This document shows, piece by piece, positions 48,904-57,210 of a stretch of DNA of 64,000 nucleotides (position 1 is its first letter; each line of letters begins with the position of its first letter). The DNA is from Bin87 sp965203195 (lineage in GTDB: Bacteria; Chloroflexota; Dehalococcoidia; Lucifugimonadales; UBA3495): contig OZ241860.1 in NCBI GenBank assembly GCA_965203195.1, positions 3,286,001 through 3,350,000 on the forward strand, in the 5' to 3' direction. A model generated the notes under the pieces. It saw nothing but the letters and a program-made list of their open reading frames with translations. It made no database searches and had not been told where the DNA came from. Position numbers and translations under genes: made by a program.

Positions 48904-50817
48904 ATGCACTGGACATCCCGGATCCGCGCCGCCACCGCGCTGGCGGCGGCGCTTTTGCTCATCGCCGCTACGGCCCTGGCCTGTGGGGGAGCGGCATACA
49001 CGCCGGCGCCGGGCGGCCCGGCGGCGGCCGGCGCGCCGGCGTCGGGCGGCGGCACGGAACGGACGGCCAGCACGGCGCGGCGCATTGCCGCCACCCGGAC
49101 GGCTACCGTGGACGACGGGGCGACGGCGGCCGGGGGCGCCTCCGCCCGGAGTTCTGCCGGCGCTACAGCGGCCCCGGCAGCCCCGGCCGGCGGGCCAGTG
49201 GAAATGGTCAAGGAAGCGGAGACGGCTTCGTCCGGCGCCGGGTCGGCGGCAACGCCGGCGGCGGTGGCGGCGACTATGGCGCCGGCGGCAATGGCAATGT
49301 CGGCATCGGGGGCGACGGCGACGCCGGCAACGGCAATGATGGCGGCCGGGGCGCAGGGGGCGCAAGGCGCTCCGGGGTCAATTCCGCCGGAAGCGGGCGG
49401 CACGGAGAACCCCAACGATGCCCCCTATCCGCTCACCTACTACGAACACTATGGCGTCAACCCGTTTATTGACGCCGACGAGGATCCGCTGTCCACCTTT
49501 GCCCTGGACGGGGATACGGCATCCTACGAAATCCTGAAACAGTACCTGAGGGACGGCTACCTGGTTGACCCCGATGCGGTGCGGGTTGAGGATTACATCA
49601 ACAGCCTGCCCCAGGGGTATCCGGCGGCGGACGAGGCGCTGGGGCTGCACCTGGACGCCGGGCCGGCGCCGTTTGCCGATGAGGGCTATGCGCTGCTGCG
49701 GGTGGGCGTCAGCAACCCGGCGCCGGGGGTGGACCGGGAGCCGGTGTCGCTGATTTTCGTGGTGGATGTCTCCGGGTCAATGGAGGCGGACAACCGGCTG
49801 GGGCTGGCGAAAGAGGTTATTGAGGGCATTGTAGGGCAGATGCTGCCCGGCGACCGGGCGGCGATTGTGACCTACGCGGATGAAGTGCGGGTGGCGCAGC
49901 CCTTTACCGATGGCGACAACGCCGGCGAGGTAATCCGGGCGGCGCGGCGTCTCCGGGCCGGGGGCAGCACCTACGCGGAAGCCGGGCTGACCAGCGCCTA
50001 CCGGCTGGCGGCGGGCGAACTGGGCGAGGGGCGCAAGGTGCGGCTGGCGCTGCTTTCCGACGGCGTGGCCAATGTGGGCGAAACGGGGCCGGACACTATC
50101 CTGAAGGTGGTGGACGAGTACGCGCAGCGCAACGCCACCCTCACTGCCATCGGCGTGGGCATCACGGGCAACTACAACGATGTGCTGATGGAAATACTGG
50201 CGAACCGGGGCAACGGCACTTATCACTATCTGGCGCACCGGGACGCCGCCGACCGCTTTTTGCAGGAGAGCGCCGCCGGCATTTTCACGGAGACGGCGCA
50301 GGATGCCCGCATTCAGGTGGAGTTCAACCCGCAAGTAGTGCGGAAGTATCGCCTGATTGGGTACGAAAACCGGGCGGTGGCCGACGATGATTTCCGGGAC
50401 GATACGCTGGATTTCGGGGAGGTGGGCTTTGCGCGGGATGTATCGGCGCTGTACGAGGTGCGTCTGGCGGCGGACGCCACCACAGACGTTGCGCGGGCCG
50501 GAACGCTGGCGGAGGCGCGGCTGCGGTGGCGGGATCCGCAGACGGGGGAGCATACGGAGCGGTCGGCGGCGATTACGGTGGGCGAGGTGGCCGGGCGGGT
50601 GGCGGATACCAGCCCCTATTTCCGGCAGACGGCGGCGGCGGCGGAATTCGCGGAGCTGCTGCGCAATTCCTACTGGGCGCAGTGCGGCGACCTGGATACG
50701 GTGTCGGCGCTGCTGGACACGGCCAGCGCCGAGCTGGGGGAAAACCGCAGCTACCAGGAACTGCGGCAGCTGGTGGCGGACGCCGGGCGGCACTTTGAAC
50801 CGTACTGCAAGCAGTGA
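48904..50817 (+). CDS. VWA-domain exported protein (YfbK-like, DUF3520)
   Basis: The 637-residue protein starts with a signal peptide (about 1-26, ending ALACGG, a weak lipobox), then a Thr/Ala/Gly-rich spacer, a DUF3520-type N-terminal block (YPLTYYEHYGVNPFIDADEDPLSTFALD), a von Willebrand A domain with MIDAS DVSGSMEAD (about 285-290) and a C-terminal domain. YfbK-type proteins are surface or periplasmic metal-dependent binding proteins of unknown role. GGAGG precedes ATG 48904 by a few nucleotides. Confidence 0.88.
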   Translation: MHWTSRIRAATALAAALLLIAATALACGGAAYTPAPGGPAAAGAPASGGGTERTASTARRIAATRTATVDDGATAAGGASARSSAGATAAPAAPAGGPVEMVKEAETASSGAGSAATPAAVAATMAPAAMAMSASGATATPATAMMAAGAQGAQGAPGSIPPEAGGTENPNDAPYPLTYYEHYGVNPFIDADEDPLSTFALDGDTASYEILKQYLRDGYLVDPDAVRVEDYINSLPQGYPAADEALGLHLDAGPAPFADEGYALLRVGVSNPAPGVDREPVSLIFVVDVSGSMEADNRLGLAKEVIEGIVGQMLPGDRAAIVTYADEVRVAQPFTDGDNAGEVIRAARRLRAGGSTYAEAGLTSAYRLAAGELGEGRKVRLALLSDGVANVGETGPDTILKVVDEYAQRNATLTAIGVGITGNYNDVLMEILANRGNGTYHYLAHRDAADRFLQESAAGIFTETAQDARIQVEFNPQVVRKYRLIGYENRAVADDDFRDDTLDFGEVGFARDVSALYEVRLAADATTDVARAGTLAEARLRWRDPQTGEHTERSAAITVGEVAGRVADTSPYFRQTAAAAEFAELLRNSYWAQCGDLDTVSALLDTASAELGENRSYQELRQLVADAGRHFEPYCKQ

Positions 50818-50857
50818 TTGCCCCCCTCCGAATGTGACCGGGAATACCAAGTGACCG

Positions 50858-50919
50858 GCGTCCCAGGTGCCGGCCCCAGAACCTCCGCAAACCGGAGCCG
50901 GGGCCGACGCCTGGGACGC
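50858..50919. terminator. Long hairpin between convergent genes
   Basis: Arms GCGTCCCAGG... and ...CCTGGGACGC pair over about 20 bp with two mismatches around an inner CTCCG/CGGAG stem, between the VWA gene and the enoyl-CoA hydratase. It can end both convergent transcripts. Confidence 0.75.
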
Positions 50920-50930
50920 TGCCAGGGGCT

Positions 50931-51758
50931 TTAGTGGTCCTGGTATTGGGCGGGGCGCCGGGCGCGGAAGGCGGCTACGCCCTCGATGTGATCCTGGGAG
51001 GTGAGGGTTATGGTTTCGCCGGCGGCGGCCATTTTCAGGGCCGTTTCCAGGTCGAACTCCAGGCCCCGGTAGAGCATCAGTTTGGAGAGGCGAATGGCGA
51101 TGGGCGGGCCGGCGGCGATGCGCTCGGCCATTGCGATGGTGGTGGCTTCCAGGTCGTCCGCGTCCACCAGGCGGTTGAGGAAGCCGAGGCGGTAGGCTTC
51201 GTCGGCTTCCAGGAAGTCGCCGGTGAACAGCATTTCGGCGGCGCGGCCCAGGCTGCCGATGGTGCGCGGGTAGAGCCAGGTTCCGCCGAAGCCGGGGAAC
51301 AGGCCGATGCGGACATAGGCGGACATAAAGCGGGCGGCGGGGGCGCCGATGCGGATGTCGCAGGCGCAGGCGAGGTCCAGGCCGGCGCCGGTGGCGACGC
51401 CGTTAATCATAGCGATGACGGGTTTTTCACAGCGCTGTACGCCCAGGATCATATCCTGGGCCAGGCGGAAGCTGCGGCGGACTTCGTCGGCGTTGGCGGA
51501 AGTCCAGCCGGCGCCGGCGTCGGTTTCGGAGGCGCCGCCGAGTTGGTTGAGGTCGCCGCCGGCGCAGAAGGCGCGGCCGGCGCCGGTGATGATGACCACG
51601 CGGGTATCGGGGTCGCGGTCGGCGCGGGCCACGGCTTCGGCAAGCTCAACTTGCATCCGGTCGTTGAGGGCGTTGAGCCGGTCGGGGCGGTTGAGGGTGA
51701 TGCGGGCGATGCGGGGGTCGGGGTTGGCATCGTACAGGATGTGCTGGTATTCGGGCAT
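50931..51758 (-). CDS. Enoyl-CoA hydratase/isomerase family protein
   Basis: The 275-residue crotonase-fold enzyme has ITLNRPDRLNALND, the oxyanion-hole AFCAGGDLNQL and MINGVATGAGLDLACACDIRIG, and the typical LGFLNRLVD. Catalytic Glu positions are plausible (GLFPGFGGTW). ATG 51758 has GGAGGGG upstream. The pathway cannot be told from context. Confidence 0.9.
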   Translation of the reverse strand: MPEYQHILYDANPDPRIARITLNRPDRLNALNDRMQVELAEAVARADRDPDTRVVIITGAGRAFCAGGDLNQLGGASETDAGAGWTSANADEVRRSFRLAQDMILGVQRCEKPVIAMINGVATGAGLDLACACDIRIGAPAARFMSAYVRIGLFPGFGGTWLYPRTIGSLGRAAEMLFTGDFLEADEAYRLGFLNRLVDADDLEATTIAMAERIAAGPPIAIRLSKLMLYRGLEFDLETALKMAAAGETITLTSQDHIEGVAAFRARRPAQYQDH

Positions 51759-51915
51759 AAAAAAGCGCCCCTCCTCTGGAATGCGGGGGCGATTATAGCA
51801 TAGGGCGCCGGACGGGCGGTGGGAAAGCTGGGCTGGCCGGCGCGCAAGGCGGCGGCAACGGGGCGGCAAGGAGAAGGCGGTGCGTGGGCGGTGCCGGCCG
51901 CGTTGCTGCGTGGTG

Positions 51916-51992
51916 TGGTGGGCCTGGATGGACTCGAACCAACGGCCTCAGTCTTATCAGGACTGCGCTCTAACCGCCTGAGCTACAGGCCC
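51916..51992 (-). tRNA. tRNA-Ile (GAT)
   Basis: The reverse strand folds as a cloverleaf: acceptor GGGCCTG/CAGGCCC, D arm GTAGCTCAGGCGGTTAGAGC, anticodon loop CTGATAA (GAT), T loop GGTTCGAGTCC. The encoded CCA follows the discriminator A. A TTGCGC/TATAAT promoter lies just upstream. Confidence 0.96.
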
Positions 51993-52004
51993 ACAGGGAT
52001 GCCT

Positions 52005-52032
52005 ATTATAGCAATTCCCGGGGAAAGCGCAA
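52005..52032 (-). promoter_or_regulatory. tRNA-Ile promoter
   Basis: On the reverse strand TTGCGC, a 16-bp spacer and a perfect TATAAT lead to a start within about 10 nt of the tRNA 5' end. Confidence 0.7.
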
Positions 52033-52099
52033 GTCTAATTTTTTGCGTCCGCGCGTTTTGCGCGCGCGCGCTCTCTCCGGGCAAGGCCAGGGCAGGAGG

Positions 52100-52887
52100 C
52101 GTTCCGATTTACGGGGTTCCGGCTCCGGTGGGGATTCCGGTCACCAAGGCGGCAGATGGGCGGGTGGTGGCAAGGCGGTTGTCATTGGGAAGGCGGCTCC
52201 TTTGCGGTGGGTTAGGCGATTGGCGGTTGATGACGGTTGATTGATAAGGGACACCGGGGGATTGTCCGGGCGGCCGGATTCCAGGTTGTCGGCGCTACGG
52301 CCTGAGAGCGTAACGCGTGAGTTTCGTCCTAGTTTTCCGTGTCCCAGACGGACTTACGGCAAGCAAGAACAGGTTCAGGGCCTGCTCCGTCAAGCCGGTT
52401 GGGTCATCCGGCACGGGGCGGTGGTAACACCCGCTGGCTGGCACAGAACTACACGGGCCGTACGACACATACAGCGACGAAGCAGGACCAGCTGAAATAG
52501 GGTTCCGACAAGGGTTAGGCCGTTTCCTGGCGGGCCGGCCAGCCCGAAACTTTCCCCCGGTGTGGGTGTGATGCGGATGGTAGGCCGGTGGACGCCGCTG
52601 ACCAGCGGCGCCCACGCAGCCCTTCGATAGCGTGACGCGGATGAGTGATCGTCGGTCGGTGGACAGGGTTGTCCGGTTGGGTCGACACGAAAGCGAAGCC
52701 GGTTGCCGCCGCAATGCCCGTCGCGCGACGGGCGTGGTGGCGGTGGCTGCCGGTGTAGCGCGCTAAAAAGCTTTGCCGGCGGCCGGGGCTGCTTTACCCG
52801 TGTATCAGGTACTGGATGGATGTTCAGAGGCGCAAGGGGCGGGGTGTCATTAATCGGCGGCCAATTTTAAATTCCGGCGGGCGGATT
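52100..52887 (+). repeat. Dispersed ~0.8 kb repeat element, copy C
   Basis: This copy has the same core and right end (GCGGGCGGATT) as A and B, with a diverged left end. A GCCCGTC/GACGGGC hairpin is perfect here. It follows the tRNA-Ile gene and precedes arsM. A stop codon truncates the shared short frame, supporting a non-coding nature. Confidence 0.8.
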
Positions 52888-53113
52888 TGGCAGCGGGCAG
52901 GCGCACGGGGGTATGGCGCCGCGCGGTGCGGTCAGTCCGTCTCTCTGTTGGGGTTAGCAGCCCGGACACGCCCGGAGGCCGGCTTGCGCCGGAATGACGG
53001 GTGATTTGAGGACAGGGCCTAACCCGCAGCAGTCCGTCGCCGGCGGTGGCGGGCGGTTTGACGCCGGCCACTGGCCGGCGTAGCATAGTTCCCGGATGGC
53101 ATTATGGCGCATC

Positions 53114-53130
53114 CAATTCCAATTGAATTG
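53114..53130 (+). promoter_or_regulatory. Inverted repeat before arsM
   Basis: CAATTC and GAATTG flank a 5-nt CAATT centre, just before the ribosome site (AAAGGGAGGG) of arsM. It could be an operator (for instance for an ArsR-type repressor), but no regulator gene is adjacent. Confidence 0.3.
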
Positions 53131-53144
53131 AAAGGGAGGGACTG

Positions 53145-54059
53145 ATGACGATACGGAACGATACGACCGGCGAAATCCGGCAGGCGGTGCAGGAGCATTA
53201 CGGGCGGCGGGCGCGGCTGGTGATTGACCTGGCCGATGTTACGCCGGCGCCGGACGCGGCGGCCGGGGCCGGCTGCGGGGCGGAGAACTGCGGACACGGC
53301 AACTGCGGCGGCGATGACTGCGGGCATAATGCCGTGAGTTGCGGTTGCGGGCACGGGGACGGCGCGGCGACGGCGTCCGAAGGCGGCGGCGTCTGCTGCG
53401 GGCCGGCGGACACGGAGCGGGCGATGACGCTGTACAACGAGGCGCAGTTGCAGGGGCTGCCGGTGGCGGCGATGGCGGCATCTGCCGGCTGCGGCAATCC
53501 CACGGCACTGGCCGACCTGCATCCGGGGGAGACGGTGCTGGACCTGGGTTCCGGGGGTGGGATTGACTGCTTTATCGCCGCCGAGCAGGTGGGGGCGTCG
53601 GGCCGGGTTTTCGGGCTGGATATGACGCCGGATATGCTGGCCCTGGCGAATGCCAACCGGGAGCGCATGGGCCTGGACAATGTGGAGTTCATTGAGGGCC
53701 ACCTGGAGGACATACCGCTGCCGGATGCCAGCGTGGATGTGGTCATCAGCAACTGCGTGATCTGCCTTTCGCCGGACAAGGACGCGGTGTTCCGGGAAGC
53801 GTGGCGGGTGCTGGCGCCGGGGGGCCGGCTTCATGTTTCCGATATGCTGGCGCTTTCCGAGGCGGGGCCGCGGGTCACTGACGCCGAAGCCTGGGCGTCC
53901 TGCATCGGCGGGGCGGAATACCGGGGAACCTATCTGGCGCGGATGGCCGCCGCCGGCTTTACGGACATTGCCACCATTGACGAGGCGATGCAGTTTGACG
54001 GCGAAGCGGCGCCGCTGAATGTGGCCAGCGTGAAGGTGTCCGCCCGCAAGCCCGCCTGA
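53145..54059 (+). CDS. arsM: Arsenite S-adenosylmethyltransferase with Cys-rich insert
   Basis: The 304-residue SAM methyltransferase has VLDLGSGGGIDCFIAAEQVG, SAGCGNP and SNCVICLSPDKDAVFREAWRVLAPGG, which carry the family's arsenite-binding Cys residues, and WASCIGGA. A Cys-rich insert (residues 44-68: C44, C49, C54, C59, C66, C68) with His and a Cys-Cys pair (84-85) precedes the core; this resembles a metal-binding stretch not typical of every ArsM. Start ATG 53145 has a GGGAGGG site. No ars operon genes adjoin. Confidence 0.88.
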   Translation: MTIRNDTTGEIRQAVQEHYGRRARLVIDLADVTPAPDAAAGAGCGAENCGHGNCGGDDCGHNAVSCGCGHGDGAATASEGGGVCCGPADTERAMTLYNEAQLQGLPVAAMAASAGCGNPTALADLHPGETVLDLGSGGGIDCFIAAEQVGASGRVFGLDMTPDMLALANANRERMGLDNVEFIEGHLEDIPLPDASVDVVISNCVICLSPDKDAVFREAWRVLAPGGRLHVSDMLALSEAGPRVTDAEAWASCIGGAEYRGTYLARMAAAGFTDIATIDEAMQFDGEAAPLNVASVKVSARKPA

Positions 54060-54137
54060 CGCCGCCAGCGGAGCGGAGACAGCAGGCAGGCAGAATGAAC
54101 CCCCGGATTGTTGAACCGGATTGTTGAGCTGAACGGA

Positions 54138-55364
54138 ATGCCGGAATCTACGCCGTATCGCGATGGCGACAGCGATAGCCCCAACAATAACCCTGATTCC
54201 AACGCCAACGCCAACGCCAATGCCAACCCGGGCGCCGGGGGCGGGGGAGATGACTACGCCCGGCAGTTTATGCCCCCGGAGAGGCGGGGGCAGCGGCCGG
54301 ACTCCGGGGGCCGGCCAGCCGGTGGCGCGGGCGCGCCGGCTCCGGCCGCGCCGCCGGCGGTGCCGGCTTCGCCCGATGCGCCGGCGCCGGATGCCCTGGC
54401 GTCGGATGCGCCGTTGCCCGATGTCGCGCTGCCTGATGCGGGCGCGCCGGCGGCAGACGCGCCGGCCTATGTGGCCGCCAGCGACCTGTTCAAGATTTAC
54501 AAGCCGGCGGATTTGGAAGTGGTGGCGCTGCGCGGGGTTGACCTGGCGATTGCGCCCGGCGAGCTGGTGGGCATAGTGGGCGCCAGCGGGTCGGGGAAGA
54601 CTACGCTGCTGAACATTCTGGCGGGGCTGGAACGGCCCTCGGCCGGGCGCATCCGGGTGGGCGAGAGGGATTTGCTGGACATCAGCGACCGGGAGCTGGT
54701 GGCGTACCGGCGCCGGGAGGTGGGCTTTGTGTGGCAGGCTACGGGGCGCAATCTGGTGTCGTATCTTAATGTGCGGGACAACATTGAGCTGCCGCAGGCC
54801 ATTGCGGGCGCGGGCCGGCGGCAGCGTCGGCAGCGCGCCGGGGAGCTGCTGGCAGCGCTGCATATGTCCGACAAAGGCCGGCGCTATCCTGCGGAGCTGT
54901 CCGGCGGCGAGCAGCAGCGGGTGGCCATCGCGGTGGCCCTGGCCAACAGCCCACCGCTGCTGCTGGCCGACGAGCCCACCGGAGAACTGGACACCAATAT
55001 GGCCGAGGATGTGTTTCGTATGCTGCGGCACATTAACCGGCAGTTCGGGGTGACGGTGATTATCGTTACGCACTACGGAGGCATTGCCCGCTGGGTGGAC
55101 CGGGTGGTGCGGATTCGCGACGGGCGCATTGGGTCGGAGTCGTATCTCACGGCGTCGTACCGGGGCGATGCGGGGCGGGAGGAGGAGTATCTGGTGGTGG
55201 ACCGGGCGGGACGGTTGCAGCTGCCCCGGGAGTATGCGGAGCGGTTGTCGTCCGACGGCCTGGCCAGCGCGTCGGTGGCGGCGGACGGGGCCGGGATTAC
55301 GCTACGGCCGGCGTCCGCGCCGCGCCGGAGCCGGCGGCGGGACGAGGGCGCGCCGGGCGATTAG
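54138..55364 (+). CDS. ABC transporter ATP-binding protein with long N-terminal extension
   Basis: The 408-residue protein has about 115 residues of Asn/Ala- and Pro/Asp-rich low-complexity N-terminus, then a MacB/LolD-type ATPase: GASGSGKTTLLN (Walker A), LSGGEQQRVAIAVAL (signature), LLLADEPTGELD (Walker B) and VTHYGG (His switch). Start ATG 54138 is chosen after a weak site; TTG 54108 is possible. No permease gene is adjacent; a coiled-coil membrane protein and a second ATPase follow. Confidence 0.85.
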   Translation: MPESTPYRDGDSDSPNNNPDSNANANANANPGAGGGGDDYARQFMPPERRGQRPDSGGRPAGGAGAPAPAAPPAVPASPDAPAPDALASDAPLPDVALPDAGAPAADAPAYVAASDLFKIYKPADLEVVALRGVDLAIAPGELVGIVGASGSGKTTLLNILAGLERPSAGRIRVGERDLLDISDRELVAYRRREVGFVWQATGRNLVSYLNVRDNIELPQAIAGAGRRQRRQRAGELLAALHMSDKGRRYPAELSGGEQQRVAIAVALANSPPLLLADEPTGELDTNMAEDVFRMLRHINRQFGVTVIIVTHYGGIARWVDRVVRIRDGRIGSESYLTASYRGDAGREEEYLVVDRAGRLQLPREYAERLSSDGLASASVAADGAGITLRPASAPRRSRRRDEGAPGD

Positions 55365-55485
55365 GGCGCGTGGGCGATTTACGATTCGCCCGTTGCCCGG
55401 TGTCCGCTTTCGTCATTCCGGTTTTGCCGGAACGACAGCGAATATGGCCACCGGCCTTGCCAGATCAAAATAAGGAAGCCCCGTG

Positions 55486-56310
55486 ATGAAAAGCCGTATC
55501 CTGCTTGTTGCCGCCGCGATTGCCTACCTGTTGTCCACTTTCACCGTGGCCGGGGTGGTGATGAGGCTCACTCTGTGGGCGTATAATGCCAGTGACCGGC
55601 CTCTTTCGGAAACGGTGTCGGCTACGGTCCTGAACACCTCGGCGGCTACGCTGCTCTGGCTGGCGTTTATCGGAGGGTTTGATATGTTCTTTACCATCTG
55701 GCAGATGATGCAGAACCGGCAGCAGGCCGCCGAGCATCAGAAGGAGCGGGAAACCTGGGAGGCGCAACGGGAGGAGCAGCGCAAGGCGCAGGAGGAGCAG
55801 CGCAAGGCGCAAGCGCAGACGCTGGAGGAGCAGCGCAAGGCGCAAGAGGAGCAGCGCAAGGCACAAGCGCAGACGCTGGAGGAGCAGCGGAAGGCGCAAG
55901 AGGAGCAGCGCAAGGCGCAGGAAGAGCAGCGGAAGGCGCAAGCGCAGACGCTGGAAGAACAGCGCAAAGTGCAAGTGCAGACGCTGGAGGAGCAGCGTCA
56001 ATTCCAGCAGGCTGTTTTGCAACAGATGGCAACCGAGCGTGAGGAAAGCCGCCGCCGGTGGGAAGAAGACCGCCGCCGGTGGGAGGCAGACCGCCGGGAA
56101 CGGGAAGAAGAGCGTCGCGAACGGGAGCAGCTGTTGACTGGCTTGCTACAGACGGAAAGGGAGCGGAGCGATTTCTTTATGGCCCGCTTTATGGAGCTGG
56201 CCGAAAGGCTGGGCAACAGCAGGAACGGCAACCGCGGCGGCAGCAACGGTAAAGGCAACGGCAATGGTAATAGCAATGGCGACGGCGCCGCGCCGGACGG
56301 CGGCGCCTAG
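55486..56310 (+). CDS. Membrane coiled-coil protein with Glu/Gln/Arg/Lys repeats
   Basis: The 274-residue protein has two N-terminal membrane segments (about 4-26 and 48-70), then a long coiled coil of repeated EEQRKAQ/AQTLEEQRKAQ units (about 90-215), and an Asn/Gly-rich tail. ATG 55486 follows AAGGA. It lies between two ABC ATPases in the same direction. Function unknown; it could be a structural tether or accessory protein. Confidence 0.78.
   Translation: MKSRILLVAAAIAYLLSTFTVAGVVMRLTLWAYNASDRPLSETVSATVLNTSAATLLWLAFIGGFDMFFTIWQMMQNRQQAAEHQKERETWEAQREEQRKAQEEQRKAQAQTLEEQRKAQEEQRKAQAQTLEEQRKAQEEQRKAQEEQRKAQAQTLEEQRKVQVQTLEEQRQFQQAVLQQMATEREESRRRWEEDRRRWEADRREREEERREREQLLTGLLQTERERSDFFMARFMELAERLGNSRNGNRGGSNGKGNGNGNSNGDGAAPDGGA
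55770..56000 (+). repeat. Tandem repeats in the coiled-coil gene
   Basis: Near-identical units of GAGGAGCAGCGCAAGGCGCA with AGCGCAGACGCTGGAGGAGC interspersed make the coiled-coil repeats; the units are more similar in DNA than the protein would require, so they arose by recent duplication and may vary in number. Confidence 0.8.
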
Positions 56311-56340
56311 CGTTCCCCAATCCAGCGAGGCTTGCTTGCT

Positions 56341-57051
56341 ATGGCTATGACACAGCTGACCATCGCCGGCGCCGAGGCTGCCCTGTCCGCAGAGGCGGTG
56401 ATTCGCGAGTTTGGCGCCGGCGACGCCGCCGTGCGCGCCGTCAACGAAGTCAGCGTCGCCATCGCTCCGGGCGAGTTCGTGGCCCTGGTGGGCCGCTCCG
56501 GCTCCGGCAAAACTACCCTGCTCAACCTGCTGGCCGGGCTGGACCGCCCCACCGCCGGCCGGGTCTGGTTCGAGGGACGGGATTTATCCGCTCTGTCGGA
56601 GCGGGAGCTGGTGGGATTGCGACGGGAACGCATCGGGTTCGTGTTCCAGTCTTTCGGGCTGATTCCGCTGCTGTCGGCCTTTGAGAATGTGGAGTTGCCG
56701 TTGCACATTGGCGGCGTGTCCTGGCGGGAACGGCGGCGGCGCGCCAACGAAGCGCTGGGGCTGGTGAACCTGTCGGGGCGCGCCGGGCATCGTCCCTACG
56801 AACTGTCGGGGGGAGAGCAGCAGCGGGTGGCGATTGCCCGGGCGCTGGTGGCCGGCCCCTCGGTGCTGTTCGCCGACGAACCCACCGGCGAACTGGACAG
56901 CGTAACCGCCGAAACCATCGGCGGCATTATGCGGGACATTGGCGCCAGCCGCGGCGTTACCGTGGTCACCGCCACCCACGACCTGATGCTGGCGGGGATG
57001 GCCGACCGCCGGCTGCAAATGGCGGACGGGCGGGTCATCAACGAGGATTAG
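56341..57051 (+). CDS. ABC transporter ATP-binding protein (MacB/LolD-type)
   Basis: The 236-residue ATPase has VGRSGSGKTTLLNLLAGLD (Walker A), ELSGGEQQRVAIARALVAGP (signature), LFADEPTGELDSVT (Walker B) and TATHDLMLAGMADR. It is close to LolD/MacB-type ATPases, which pair with FtsX-like permeases; none is adjacent. ATG 56341 follows the coiled-coil gene after 30 bp; ATG 56347 is also possible. The stop TAG is the insertion site of an IS5-type remnant. Confidence 0.9.
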   Translation: MAMTQLTIAGAEAALSAEAVIREFGAGDAAVRAVNEVSVAIAPGEFVALVGRSGSGKTTLLNLLAGLDRPTAGRVWFEGRDLSALSERELVGLRRERIGFVFQSFGLIPLLSAFENVELPLHIGGVSWRERRRRANEALGLVNLSGRAGHRPYELSGGEQQRVAIARALVAGPSVLFADEPTGELDSVTAETIGGIMRDIGASRGVTVVTATHDLMLAGMADRRLQMADGRVINED

Positions 57052-57200
57052 GGCGTGTGGTCAAATATAGGGGTTCTGGGGGGTAAAATGGCTCCACTAG
57101 CGATGCTGAACCGGAGGCGGCGCCCCCCATAACGACCACCGCCTATCACCGACACGACATCTCCGACGGCGCCTGAGCAATCCTGGTGCCACCTTACGGG
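57051..57200 (+). mobile_element. Remnant of an IS5-type element, 5' end
   Basis: Starting with GGGCGTGTGGTCAAAT at the stop codon of the ABC gene, the sequence continues into a frame that reads TTTAYHRHDISDGA, a TGA in place of the usual Trp, then AILVPP, like the start of an IS5-family transposase (RHDISDxxWxxLxP). Only the first ~25 codons remain before the next gene's end. Terminal bases match the remnant at 43977. Confidence 0.6.
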
Positions 57201-57210
57201 CCGGGCTTAA

